64,000 nucleotides of DNA from Ischnura elegans (taxonomy: Eukaryota > Arthropoda > Insecta > Odonata > Coenagrionidae): NCBI RefSeq assembly GCF_921293095.1, contig NW_025791676.1:1-64000 (forward strand). Reading direction: 5' to 3'. Position 1 is the first letter of the stretch. The number at the start of each line of letters is the position of its first letter. The notes beneath the pieces are model-generated. The model was given only the letters and a program-made list of their open reading frames with translations. It did not search any database and was not told where the DNA came from. Made by a program: the position numbers and the translations under genes. Below are positions 1-10,949 of the stretch, piece by piece.

Positions 1-59
1 TACTTCTCGAAATTATTCCTTGAGAGAACTGCTTTTCCTGTCTGCATTCCATAATGCTC

Positions 60-290
60 CATTTCCAGCGAATCCATTTTTAAAATTGAATGCATACCCA
101 AAATAATTTCGATCATGAAACAGTTGACACAACAACAGGCGACATTTACTAAGCGATGGGAGCTGAAAGAAATCGCCATTACAGTAACAAGCACACCGTT
201 GCTACAGACATTTTTCAGAAACACATTTTCAAATATCGAGTACATGAAATAACGGAATTGAGAGACACTAAAGCACATCCGACTACTGCG
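60..290. repeat. Spacer duplication, copy 1 (related to 8460-8800)
   Basis: The sequence around 60-290 matches 8600-8800 in order with moderate divergence. Shared blocks include CAACAACAGGCGACATTTAC, AATCGCCATTACA, AACAAGCACACCGTT and ATAACGGAATTGAGA. The similarity extends upstream: the segment before base 43263 (about 43190-43262) matches 8460-8600. It is an old duplication inside the unit with no coding potential that I can identify. Confidence 0.75.
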
Positions 291-696
291 GGAAACTGGC
301 AACTATTAAACTTAAAAAAATATTTTAACTCAGCTACCACGAGCTATGCATTGCCAGAAAATGCCGAGAAAAATTCTTTAAAAAAAGAAGACGAAGGTCA
401 ATTTGTGAAATGCTTTCAACGATTAGTATTCTCCTTTTAGATTTTCTGGAAACGAAAATTAATTCATAGCGTAATAATTAAAACCCTGCTACGTGCGATT
501 CCCTTCATTAACCGGATCGGCTATTGATCATTCATCATTCCTTTTCTTACACGTGTGTAGCGTCAAAAGGTGGAAGATACAAACGACGTAATGTCAGCTG
601 TCACTGACAAACTTGCAACAATGTAATAATTAATCTCGTCATCCGCATCCCGGGACAAGTATTGCATCGTGAGTGCTCAAAAAGTAACACGCGCTG

Positions 697-711
697 CCGC
701 TAGATGGTGCG
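697..711 (+). promoter_or_regulatory. CTCF-like site 1
   Basis: CCGCTAGATGGTGCG fits the animal CTCF core (CCASYAGRKGGCRSY) with two differences and resembles the AGATGGCGC form known from flies. It sits in a GC-rich island within AT-rich spacer. The second-unit copy is at 43959-43973. Binding is inferred from the motif only. Confidence 0.5.
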
Positions 712-2099
712 AGGGAGGCCACTCCGCAGTCCGGTGCCTGCCTCGCCGGGCGCGTGCAAACACAAGTTTGAACGTTCGATCCCCCGAGGGAGAGCGCACC
801 CGGGCTATTGTTTACGACCGAGGTCAACAATGCCAATGCATACGCTGTCGAGTCCTCGGATCTTGACTGTCTCGAACAATTACTATTAATGACAGCAATG
901 GCACATAGCCTTTTCGTCCGAAGACGCAAAGCTTGCGTCCGTTTCGCACGTAAAACCACTTATAAATTCAATCTATGAACACATCATTGTAAACCTGCAC
1001 ATTTCTCATCGTTGGTGAATGTTAATTTTGACTGAAGGAAATTAAATCCGGGCAATGCTATTAACTGCCGACCACCGAGCGTCGCTCGGCGTATCGCATT
1101 TTATTTTCGCGTTCAAAACTAGCGGACCACTTCCACTCCCATACGAATTGAGTTCCTGCAAGTCTCGACACGCACACTGACTAGGCAGCCGGTATCGGGG
1201 GTGTCGAGCCTGGAGAAAAGCAAAACAAAATGCTGTCGTCCCGAACTTGCGTGTCATGCGATGGATAAAATTGTGCTCCCGGAACATGAAGGACGCAATT
1301 TCTTTCTTTCATTATGTCTCGTTTACGTTGTAATGGCACGCCTGCAATCGGTTAAACGAAAAAAAAGCTTGCAGATGCATTCGAGAAATACATTAATCGC
1401 GGAGTTGTTTCGTGAACGATTCATTACATCAATTCCATTACAGATTTATTGTAACAGTTACTCATCAAACGCACGACGTCCTACGAAGCACAATTTCGAC
1501 GGCCTATCAAAGACAATGAAACGCAAACGTACGATACTTACTATCGATACTTAATTCGCAACAATAAGAATTTTTCAATGCAAGCAATTAGTAGTGGTAC
1601 ACTTCCCACACGCAAATCGGTGCAACAACTTCAGCGTCAGTACTTGTTCAAACAATTGAAAACAACTGCAATGAAACCAGCAAACACCCGGTTGCTAAGG
1701 ATAATTAGCACGTCAACAATCACATTTCTCATTCCCTTCCCCGGGAAAGACCAGCGATTATAAAGTTTGATGTAATGACATCGAGTAATTATCACCCATG
1801 GCGAAACCTTTTGAAATTTCGAGCCCCTACGGTTACCTCGTAACAATCAGTAACGCATTGAAAGAGCACAGTTTACATTTTTTCCCCGAAAATCATAACA
1901 CATGCGGTGTGCGAAAATGAGTGTCGAGGACTTAAAATAGTCTTCGACGCTTTGCACAATGCGTTCCCACATTTCCGATAACCAACGATGAACATAATTT
2001 TGCAAAATCACAAATAAACTTGCGTATGAGTGCCGCTACTTACAACATTTCACGGTTTCCATTCAATCATATGACAATGGCGTTTTGCTGGTCTCCAAT

Positions 2100-3395
2100 T
2101 TCACGAGTCTGAGGAAACGTTTGTGATTTGACGTTTTACAATTAATTCCTTTTCCATATCCGATAAAATTCTTTTGGCCTCCGTGATGCTAACACTACGC
2201 TTTTCAAGTCACATGTCAACTTAACACAGCATTACCATGGAATGTTATCGTTGCCCTAATTAATTATGTAGTTCCACTGCGAAGAAGTTATGAAATATCA
2301 CACAAGGAATTATATTCGGACGAAAGGCACGTTAACAATAATCAACGCCGGCTGACAGTGGAAATGCGGTGTGCACTATTCGACATCGCTGACTGCTTTC
2401 ATAACAGCAGTCCAAATACATAGCATTACACTTATTATTAATCCGGATCTGCCAATGCACATAACTTCACACATACAGAGTATACGACCACGATGTAACA
2501 CCGTAAACACTTCCATTAAAATATTCCGTAATAAATTTTGTGAAACCAAACAATCCGTTGCTAAGGAATTCGCGAAAAATGTTCTTCCTTCAACTCCTTC
2601 GTCAACATTTCAAACAGTGCACAGTGCCTAAGATACAAAGTGCAAGGGAAAACCATCAACGTCTTAGCACATTCAAAGGCAAACACTTTTAAATTATGCC
2701 ACGATTCACTCAACTTGAAACAATTAAGGACGCCACGAGTAATTTATGTTTTCTTACGATGCACAATTAAACGCTGGGATCAATCAACCGTCATCATCGT
2801 CAAACAGTGTATTAATCACATCACAGTTCACTTTTCTACACAAAAGAGAAAGCCAAGGAATAACACAGACAACGATTATGAATGTAAAAAGTGGAAAAAT
2901 AAGTAACAGCGTACTTACTCGGCTCTTCGGCTGTAGATCACAATCGCTGTTGTCAACACACTTCATTCCGTACATTTCACTAACTTTTCCTATGCATCCA
3001 GCGACACAGACACTTTCAATCCTTTCCTCACGATTGCCAAGCGTCACAAAGAACACTACAGAACCGGCGTTATGTCAGTTACAGCTGATAAACATTATAC
3101 AATTATCACTGATATTAGTTACTCGCGACGTCTTCTCACCACAGCTGCCGCAGCAAGAGCGATCGAGTGGTAATACAGATTCGGCCGCTAGATGGTGCGG
3201 GGGGAACCTCCAGCAGTCCACTGCGCGCATCGCTGTTGGGAATTAGGAATCGCGCGTGGGAAAGCAATTGGGATAATTATTCGCAACGCAGCGGCAATAT
3301 GCGAATCCTTGCCATACCTAATGAACCATCGATTGTCAATTGTCGTGAACTATTAATGTTCTCCACAACAATGGCACATCGAACGACCAAATCCC
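2100..3395. repeat. Spacer duplication X, copy 1
   Basis: This segment is collinear with about 3660-5000. Shared blocks include CAACATTTCAAACAGTGCAC, GGACGCCACGA, CAATCAACCGTCATCATCG, and the CTCF-like island followed by TCAATTGTCGTGAA. The offset is about 1.57 kb and divergence is appreciable, so the duplication is old. No gene was recognised in either copy. Confidence 0.8.
3185..3199 (+). promoter_or_regulatory. CTCF-like site 2
   Basis: Exact repeat of the 15-mer at site 1, inside the first copy of the 2.1-3.4/3.7-5.0 kb duplication. The surrounding sequence (an A/G-rich stretch, then GCAGTC) also resembles sites 1 and 3. Second-unit copy at 46446-46460. Confidence 0.5.
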
Positions 3396-3659
3396 CGCCT
3401 TAAAGTCGCATATAATATCGTAAATTAAGCCAAGATTCAAGCGCAATGTGGTGAACATTTGCATAATTGGAATATAGAGTACTCTTGTACCTCAAAATAT
3501 CCACCAAAACGTACCGCATGATGCAGAGTCTTACGTGGTTTTCGACGATTTCCAAGCGATTTCAAACCAATATATCAAGTACGGATGTCACTGTTAACAT
3601 TCGTATGGCGAAGGAAATGATGTAGCAATCAGGAATTACTGAAAGAGGCAGTACAATAT

Positions 3660-5000
3660 GGGAAATGTTTGTGAGTTTGCCTTTGACGTTTGAAAAGTAA
3701 TTCCTCTACTACGTCCGATAACATTCCTTGGGCTCCGTTATGCTAACAGTTCGCTTTAAAAATCACATGTTAAGTTATCACAGCTTACCATAAAACTGCC
3801 CAAATTATTTACGTTACAATATCCCTGCCCTAATTATTTACGTTATTCCGCTGCCAAGAAAAAATGAAATAGCACAAAAGGAATTACATTCCCACGAAAG
3901 GAACGTTAAGAATAACCAACGACGCCTGACGGTAGGAATGGGACGTGTAATCGTCAACATCGTTAATTGTTCTTTCATTGCACTTGCTAGACTTAGCATT
4001 GACACGTATTACTAATCAAGATCTGCCAATTAAAATCACTTCACTCATGCAAATTTAAGGACGACGATATAACACGCTAAACACTTCCATTTAATTATTC
4101 CGTATTCACTAATGTGAAACCAGCAATCCGTTGCTAAGGAAGAAATTAGCGAAAAATATTCTTCCTTCCACTCTTTCGTCAACATTTCAAACAGTGCACA
4201 GTGCCTAACATACAAAGTGCAAGGGATAACCATCAACGCCTTAGCACAGAAAAGGCAAACAGTTTTAAATTAAGCCACGATTCACTCAACTTGTAACAAT
4301 TAAGGACGCCACGAATAATTTCGGTTTTCTTAGGATACACAATTACACGTTGGGATCAATCAACCGTCATCATCGTCAAACAGTGAATTAATCACTACAC
4401 AGTTTACTTTTCCACACGAAAGAGAAACGCAAGGAACAACACAGTCAACGAATACGAGCGTGAAAAGTGTTTAAATAAGTAATAGCGTACTTACTCGGCT
4501 CGCTGGTTGTGGATCACAGTATTCACCTGCACGGCTATCAGAATCGCTGTTTTCATCACACTATTGATTCTCGTGCATTTCACTCACTTTTCCTATACAT
4601 CCATCGACACAGACACTTTCACTCATTTCCTCGCGTTTGCTGTGCGTCACAAAGAACACTACATAACCGGCGTTATGTGAGTAACCGCTGATAAACATGG
4701 ACTAATTATAACTGATAATAATTATTCGCGTCGTCTTCTCACGACAGCTACCGCTGATCGAGTAGTAATTCAGAATCCGCCGACAGATGGCGCGGGAGGC
4801 CTTTTCGCAGTCGCTCGCCGTGGACGTCCAGAGCGGAATTTGAAATATCGTCTCTCGGTGGGATTTCTATCCCGGATTGCGACTCGGCGCAAGTATGCGA
4901 ACGCTAGCCACGATGAATGATTTATCGACTCATCCGCGGTCAATTGTCGTGAAATGCGGAAAAACAAATGTTGTCATTTACAACAATGAAACACCGCACT
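3660..5000. repeat. Spacer duplication X, copy 2
   Basis: Partner of 2100-3395. Downstream (about 5170-5215) it also resembles 1110-1155, sharing a GCGTTC...AGCGGACC...CTTC...ACTCC pattern. The islands at about 0.7, 3.2 and 4.8 kb therefore appear to be three diverged relatives. Their function is unknown. Confidence 0.75.
4780..4794 (+). promoter_or_regulatory. CTCF-like site 3
   Basis: CCGACAGATGGCGCG contains AGATGGCGC, the best match of the series to the insect CTCF core. It occupies the position equivalent to site 2 in the second duplication copy. Second-unit copy at 48041-48055. Confidence 0.5.
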
Positions 5001-6781
5001 GTATTCCAACGACGCGAAGCACGGAATATATGTAAATAATCCATTCATCAAACACAGTATCGTTTAAACGTACATGATCGGAACACGACCGCCTCGTAAA
5101 TGATCATCTGCCAGTGAAGTGACGACTGTCAAGCGGTGTCTTTCCTCCGCCCGCGATTTGCATTTCATTTCGGCGTTCGGAGGGAGCGGACCGCTTCGAC
5201 TCCAGGCAGGAATACACTCCGTGCGGCTGACGATTCTCGGCATCGCGGGTGCAGGGCAGGGGGCCGCGAGGCAGAGAACATCTCGGACGTAGGTGCTCGT
5301 CGCGATAACACGGATAAGCGGGGAAAGAACTCGGCTCGGTTATACCTTAGGTTAGGTGATTAGAAGTGATTCATTGATTAGCCGTAAATACCGGACCATT
5401 TCATTAGCATATCGATTCCGCGACGAATGCAGTGAGCGATTTAACTGTTTGTCACCGTTCCTTCCTACTCTGAAAATGTTTCGTGCCCGAGTTGCTGCCC
5501 GCAGTTGTCCACGATTCAATTTTACATTTTCCCTAACGGTACCGTAAGTTCTTACTACATTTTTGCATGCCACGGTGAATGACAATCGTTCTCCAGTCTC
5601 TTTGCCATCGGAGTGAAGCGGAAATTACATCCTTTCGCGAGCGATCGAAGAATTTCCTTATGCGAATTAATTATTCCTCGTGAGTAGTCAGGTCTACTTT
5701 CCTTCCTCGATTGCACCCTACATACGTCAAATATCCTTCCTCTTCTCAATAAGTGATATCGTCACTGTCTGCCAGTGTCAACGACTTATCCTTAAACCGA
5801 ACTCCCATAGTTGTACATATTCGCAGTACACGAGAAAAGTTCGCAGAGTTTCGGAGTATAGCCGTACATTTAGTCAGTAAAGGGAGAGAACCGATTAATT
5901 AATATCTTATGAGTAGGCAATCCACATTTCTCTACACTGTATTAAAACGCACGGAACGACTTAATCCGTAGCAATAAATTTCCGTGCCTTCTGCCTTGAG
6001 TATATGTTAATGAACACACTCGTCTCTTCCACAATGATTTTCAAAGCATAACTCAATTATTTGGAAAGCTTTTCGTGACATTGAGCAGTTTCGCTTGAGC
6101 GCTGAACGATATAGTTACCCTTAGTAACGAAGTTATTTGGTTTCCTGTTGGCTGTTTGCTACACATAAACATTTCAATGCAAGACGTAACGCGAGTACAG
6201 CAAATAATGGAAACTTTGCATCGCTAATTCTTTCAACGTTACGTGCGACGTAACATAGCAACCAACGGTGGAAAATCATGGAATTCGCTTATCAAAAATG
6301 CCACTTCTTGCAAGTACTGCTAATTTTTATTAATAGGGGAATGTTGTCTGCTTAATATAAATTGCCTCCCGAAGACATATAAGACACGGGAAAAAAAATT
6401 CTGTGGCCTGTAAGTTGACAAATAGCAATCCAATTTCATACACTTTACCCAAATCCTTTGCTGATTTCTACCAAATATTTTGATGTCCCTCGTGAACCGA
6501 AAACTTTGATAAATTTAGTCATAACTCCATAATTCTAACATAATTTTTTTTCGTGCACCGCATTGGAAACCATTCTTGCCATTGTGTTACTTCAGCATGT
6601 TAATTAGGAATGGTTTGCAAGGGAAATGCAGAAAAAGCGAGAATGTTATTGATATTCTCCCCTTCTTCGGTTACTAGTGAATGACTGCGTCTCGTATTAA
6701 TATACCATAAATTAACTAATAACAAGCTGGTCGCCTATTTCGCACTTGGCTGCGAACTGTCCGAGTATGGTTCCGCCGCCG

Positions 6782-6796
6782 CCGCTAGATGGTGCG
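6782..6796 (+). promoter_or_regulatory. CTCF-like site 4
   Basis: The same 15-mer as sites 1 and 2 (CCGCTAGATGGTGCG), but in a different flanking context (a CCGCCGCC run before it). Only the core is shared, which favours selection on the motif over simple duplication. Second-unit copy at 50043-50057. Confidence 0.5.
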
Positions 6797-7453
6797 GCGT
6801 GCTTCTCCCGGCGATTCACAGACTCTTTCTCTGCGCACATCGGCCGACGGAAAGGCGGCTACTGAAATAAGAAACATTCCTTCGGGTAACCGCGCGGGTG
6901 AGAAAATCCCAGAGCGCCTATTTTCCCCTTCATTAAATCACGGGAATGAAAGAAAATTCTAAAATGTGATGCATCATTCCCAATGCAGTCCCCCGTGACT
7001 TTGAAATAAATTTTTAGCCGTGGTGGACACGGAATATCGCAAACACCTTTTCCATACACACCGGAGTCGCGTTAAATGCCGGAATCGTCTAAAATTATGC
7101 TCCCTCGTCACGAGCATTTTCTTTCGTTGCAGTTGGAAAGTATTACTTGGCGAATCAGATTATTCAGCGTCCTTAGTGGAAGATGTATTTGTATCCCTCA
7201 TTCTCTAATTCATTGATGAAGACTGTTTCAGAAAAAACCAGTGCGACGTAATCCATTTCGTGCAGTCAGTTATAAACATTTCCCTCCATACCGTTTCAAA
7301 GTTTTATTCGTCCACAAATTTTATGTAACGCACTCTCTCTTCGTGCGAAGTACCGCCACGTGGAAAGAATCCGGGGGTGGGGAAATTCTTGGGTCAACGA
7401 AGACAACTTTCCTGGGAACCCGTGTGTGGGGTAGTTCCCACGCTTGGATCCGG

Positions 7454-7480
7454 GTGGTGGGGGACGGGTTCCCCCACCAC
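7454..7480. other. Perfect GC-rich inverted repeat
   Basis: GTGGTGGGGGA (7454-7464) and its exact reverse complement (7470-7480) flank a 5-nt loop CGGGT. The G-runs on either arm could form a stable hairpin. The second-unit copy is at 50715-50741. No adjoining gene explains it. Confidence 0.7.
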
Positions 7481-8459
7481 GAACCTAAACGCAGCGAGTG
7501 GGGCAGGGGACGCCGGGAAGAAAAAAAGAAGTTCCAACGGGCGAATTTTTCAAAAGACGCAATGGCCTCCTTCGTTTGTTTCCCGTCGACGTAAAAAGTG
7601 AGTAAGTGTTTTCTATTCATGGCATCATTCAATACCTGCCGTATCGAAAGACTTGCAGGCGAGGATAATCACTCCAATGACAGCAACACATACTTTCATG
7701 GCATAGCACCATTAAAAATGTTGGAAAGGTAATCGACTGCCATTAATGGAAGTAGGGTTTTGCAAGGCTTCGAGATAACGTGTAATACTTGAAAAAAAGA
7801 AAAAACGCTCAATGTATACCGTTCCTTCGTCAACAGTACACTTTCATTACTTTCACGCAATAGTCATGTCGAGGAATTTATCAATCAATGATCGGTGTAC
7901 ACGTCCAATGAAGTGTTTCCATAGCGCAAGTGAAATTTTAGGGTTGGAAATATTTCCGTCGGGCATACGTTTCACGAAAGCAAATGCCAGTCGCCCGCCT
8001 GTATGGGAACATGAAGGGGACTCTTGTTCCCACGGTCGGAAATGGTGGTGGGGGAAGGTACGTCTCCCCGACCGAGAAGCGGCAGCGTGTGACGTAAGCA
8101 ACTGTCGGTAGGGGAGAACTTTGAATCGAGGTCGGCTCCCTGCCAACGGACAGTTTTTTTGAAGGGGCGCACTATCGTTCGTCATTCCTCCACGTAAATG
8201 TTACGAAATCGGTTCGCATCACAGGGGCAGTAATGCCACCTCATAATCGCAATTGGGAAAAAGAGTGAAGCGCGATAAGCGAGGAAGGATAATAATTTCC
8301 TATTCCGTAATATAACTCGGAGTAAAACCACGAATTCCTGTCTCCGTGGCAGTGTGTTGGCATTGGGAGATAGATAAATGACATAAAGAAAAATGTATGA
8401 ATGTAGGGAAAAACATTTTGTTCCAAGAATGGTGAAAACGATTTTTTACACATTGCTTA

Positions 8460-8800
8460 ACCAACAAAGAGCATAACACCGTCAAGTCCGGAAAATGTAG
8501 ATGAAGAAATTGGAACGACAAGAATTATCTTTCTCAAATTAATTCCCTCGTTACGCATTACATAATCATCTTTTGCCAGAAAATTTCTTTGAAGAAGTAA
8601 ATGCATCCCTTGCGTTACATCGATCATTAAACAGTCGAAACAACAACAGGCGACATTTACCAATGGATTAAAGCTGAAACGAATCGCCATTACACCAACA
8701 AGCACACCGTTACGAAAGACATTTTTCATAAACACATTTTCAAAGATGGACCAAAAGATATAACGGAATTGAGAATTGCTTAAGCATCAAGGGACTGTTG
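8460..8800. repeat. Spacer duplication, copy 2, just upstream of the variant 5S gene
   Basis: Diverged partner of 43190-43550 (and of 1-290). The copies share GTCAAGYCCGGAAAAT near the start and the ordered blocks named for copy 1. Copy 2 lies about 110 bp upstream of the variant 5S gene. The other copy lies about 450 bp downstream of the split 5S gene, so the duplication may trace an old 5S-bearing duplication. Confidence 0.7.
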
Positions 8801-8913
8801 TCTGGAAATGGTAACTATTCAACAGAAACAAAAGCAGATACAACCGCGAAGAAACCAGATCTTCCTTCGATTCTCAAGTCATGATAACTTTTTGAGGATT
8901 CGGTCATGTACTC

Positions 8914-9031
8914 GCCAACGGCCACACCACGTACAATTCACCGGTTCTCGTTCGATCACCGAAGTTAAACTACGTAGGGCCCGGATAGTACTTGGACGGG
9001 TGACCGCCTGGGAATACCGGGTGCTGTTGGC
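8914..9031 (+). rRNA. 5S rRNA, variant copy (possible pseudogene)
   Basis: A 118-nt sequence begins GCCAACGGCC and ends GTGCTGTTGGC, so the terminal helix I is intact; a T-run (9036-9039) follows as a Pol III terminator. Most of the molecule matches the animal 5S consensus, including TCGTTCGATCACCGAAGTTAA and GGGTGACCGCCTGGGAA. Relative to the split 5S gene at 40213-42740, the changes cluster at nucleotides 12-25 and in the segment after GTTAA. Two of them form a compensatory U-A to A-U change in helix II, but a neighbouring G-C pair is lost. It could be a divergent functional gene or a young pseudogene. Confidence 0.75.
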
Positions 9032-10949
9032 ATTACTTTTATTCTTCAACTTGTTTAAAAAAAATATTTTCAATCACCTACCGCGAGCAATGCAGAGCCG
9101 GAATATGCCGCGAAAATTTCTTTTGAGAAAGAAATGTCACTATGTGAAATATTTTCTACATATTTTATTCGCGTGTTTCAAGAGTGACATTAATGTAGCG
9201 TTGGAGAGGAAAGGCTTTGGGAAAAATCCATTTTCAGTCATTACTGCAATCACTTCCTCGGAATTTATTCCCTAATGCGAGAGTTTCGTTGATTCCGATA
9301 TGTGGTGAATGAGAGAAATAGGTTTGGGAATAATTTTAATTTGCATGCCACGCGACACTTTCCTTCGATCCTCGGTTATCACAGCGGGATTACATACTCT
9401 AAAGGCATGGAAATCGGCTTCCGCTTCCCGGTGTCCATTGGGAGATGGCGTGCAGAGGGTTTTTCATTGAATTATTAAAAATAGTTTAAACTACCCAAGT
9501 AATTAATAACGGTCATTTTCAGAAAAGATAAGGTTTGAAGATTGTTATCATACCATCGATGTTCAACGGTACATCTCCCTAACCATCCCACGGTACGTTT
9601 TCGCGAAAGCACGAAATTTCGATGCTCGATCAACAATACGCCATTACCTTGGCAACGAGGCAAGACGAGAATCAACAACACAGGCGTACGGGTAATGACA
9701 GCGCAGCACTCATTGACGTGGAATTAGTTACATTTCTTGGTTAAACGTGGCATTCTCGGATGGTATAATACATTGTATCGTATGCTGGACTCATCGCCTG
9801 CCGTTTCACGGAACCGTGTCTCGGGAGGTGGTGCGCCCTAGTGGCAGTTGCGGAACTATCGGCTAGGATTCTTGCATCACACAAGAACCTCACGGAATTT
9901 GAGTAAAAATTTTAGGTATTAAAACGCAATTTGGAAGTGGTACTCGTCGCAAACACTGTGACAAGTGTTCCCTAATGTGCAAGTGAAGTCCCCGTGTCGA
10001 TGTTGTCCCCGTGTTTGTGAAATGTATGGTAGAAGAAAGGCGGCGCAAAGTGAAGTGTTGGAAGGCGACAGAGGAAAAATTCGGAAAAAAAATCCGTTAT
10101 TGCGTGTGAGTGAGAAAATGTGTTAACGCGAAGATATTGGAAGTGCATACTTTCATGTGAATGTGGTAATTATGTCGTTGCATTGCAAATACAACCAATA
10201 CATCATTTGTTTGTTCAGGCTGAAGTTGGCCGATGTGTAGGAGTTTGCTGATAAGAAAGGCAAACGATAGGGAAATGTGGGCCGTAATGCAGTGAATTCA
10301 TACATTAATTCTTTCGATAAATTACTGATCATGTTATTAGTTAAAGGCTGGGCGTCGTTAGGGAAATATAATTTTCATGGTTAAATGTTGGAATGAGCTG
10401 TTATGTTGTCAACGCTTCGAGAGTACACAAACTGTGTCATTATGGAAATTAGTTTGTTTTATGCAATTAAACAGATCAGGAATAAGTGGTTTACCTTTCT
10501 TAGCATTTGAAAAGTTATGTGATGGAAATCGATACCCAAGGAGAGATATCATGATAGGTGAAGTTTGCAATTTGAAAACAAGTCTTAATTGTCGGGGCAT
10601 TATGCAGAATAACATTGGTATTTGATGTTCGGAAATTGTAAAACTTGACTGGAGTATGCGTTTTAGGAAGTGTATCAATGGAAGCGTTAGTCTATGGGGA
10701 TAGTTTGGGAATAGAATGATGATTGGGGGAATGTTGATATGTGCAGTTGTGGCATCAGGGCTTGGAGATTACATAATATGTGATATAAATGAAATTGTAA
10801 TGAGTCGTGCAATGAAACTCGTCAGGAATACGTGCATTAAATCTTCCTTCGTTTTAAAAGTGAACTGGTGTTAATCCGTGAAAAAACATATTTTTGATAA
10901 GGGAACGGCAGACATTTGTGTGGCTGAGTAAATGAAATTCCAATTGTGA
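9032..10949. other. Intergenic spacer between the variant 5S gene and the satellite
   Basis: AT-rich spacer. Apart from the inverted CTCF-like motif near 9831 I see no gene, RNA or repeat here. The small open frames are unsupported. Confidence 0.6.
9831..9847 (-). promoter_or_regulatory. CTCF-like site 5, opposite orientation
   Basis: The minus strand reads CTGCCACTAGGGCGCAC, close to the vertebrate-style CTCF core CCACYAGGKGGCR with one mismatch. It is inverted relative to sites 1-4 and lies between the variant 5S gene and the satellite. Second-unit copy at 53092-53108. Confidence 0.45.

Larger units (their letters stand above)
1..8913. other. Gene-free intergenic spacer with diverged internal duplications
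   Basis: No convincing coding region was found. The small open frames here lack recognisable domains and are kept in both units only because the DNA is nearly identical. The spacer contains GC-rich islands with CTCF-like motifs, the 2.1-3.4/3.7-5.0 kb duplication, a relative of 8.45-8.80 kb at its start, and a GC-rich hairpin near 7454. The rest is AT-rich sequence with no feature that I recognise. Confidence 0.7.

Noticed and set aside
156-440. The 94-codon frame near the window start, longer (123 codons) in the second unit at 43418-43789
   Set aside because: No domain, different lengths in near-identical DNA, and it overlaps a diverged spacer repeat.
5347-5356. TTAGGTTAGG, like the insect telomere repeat
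   Set aside because: Only two copies in ordinary spacer; expected by chance, and no array.
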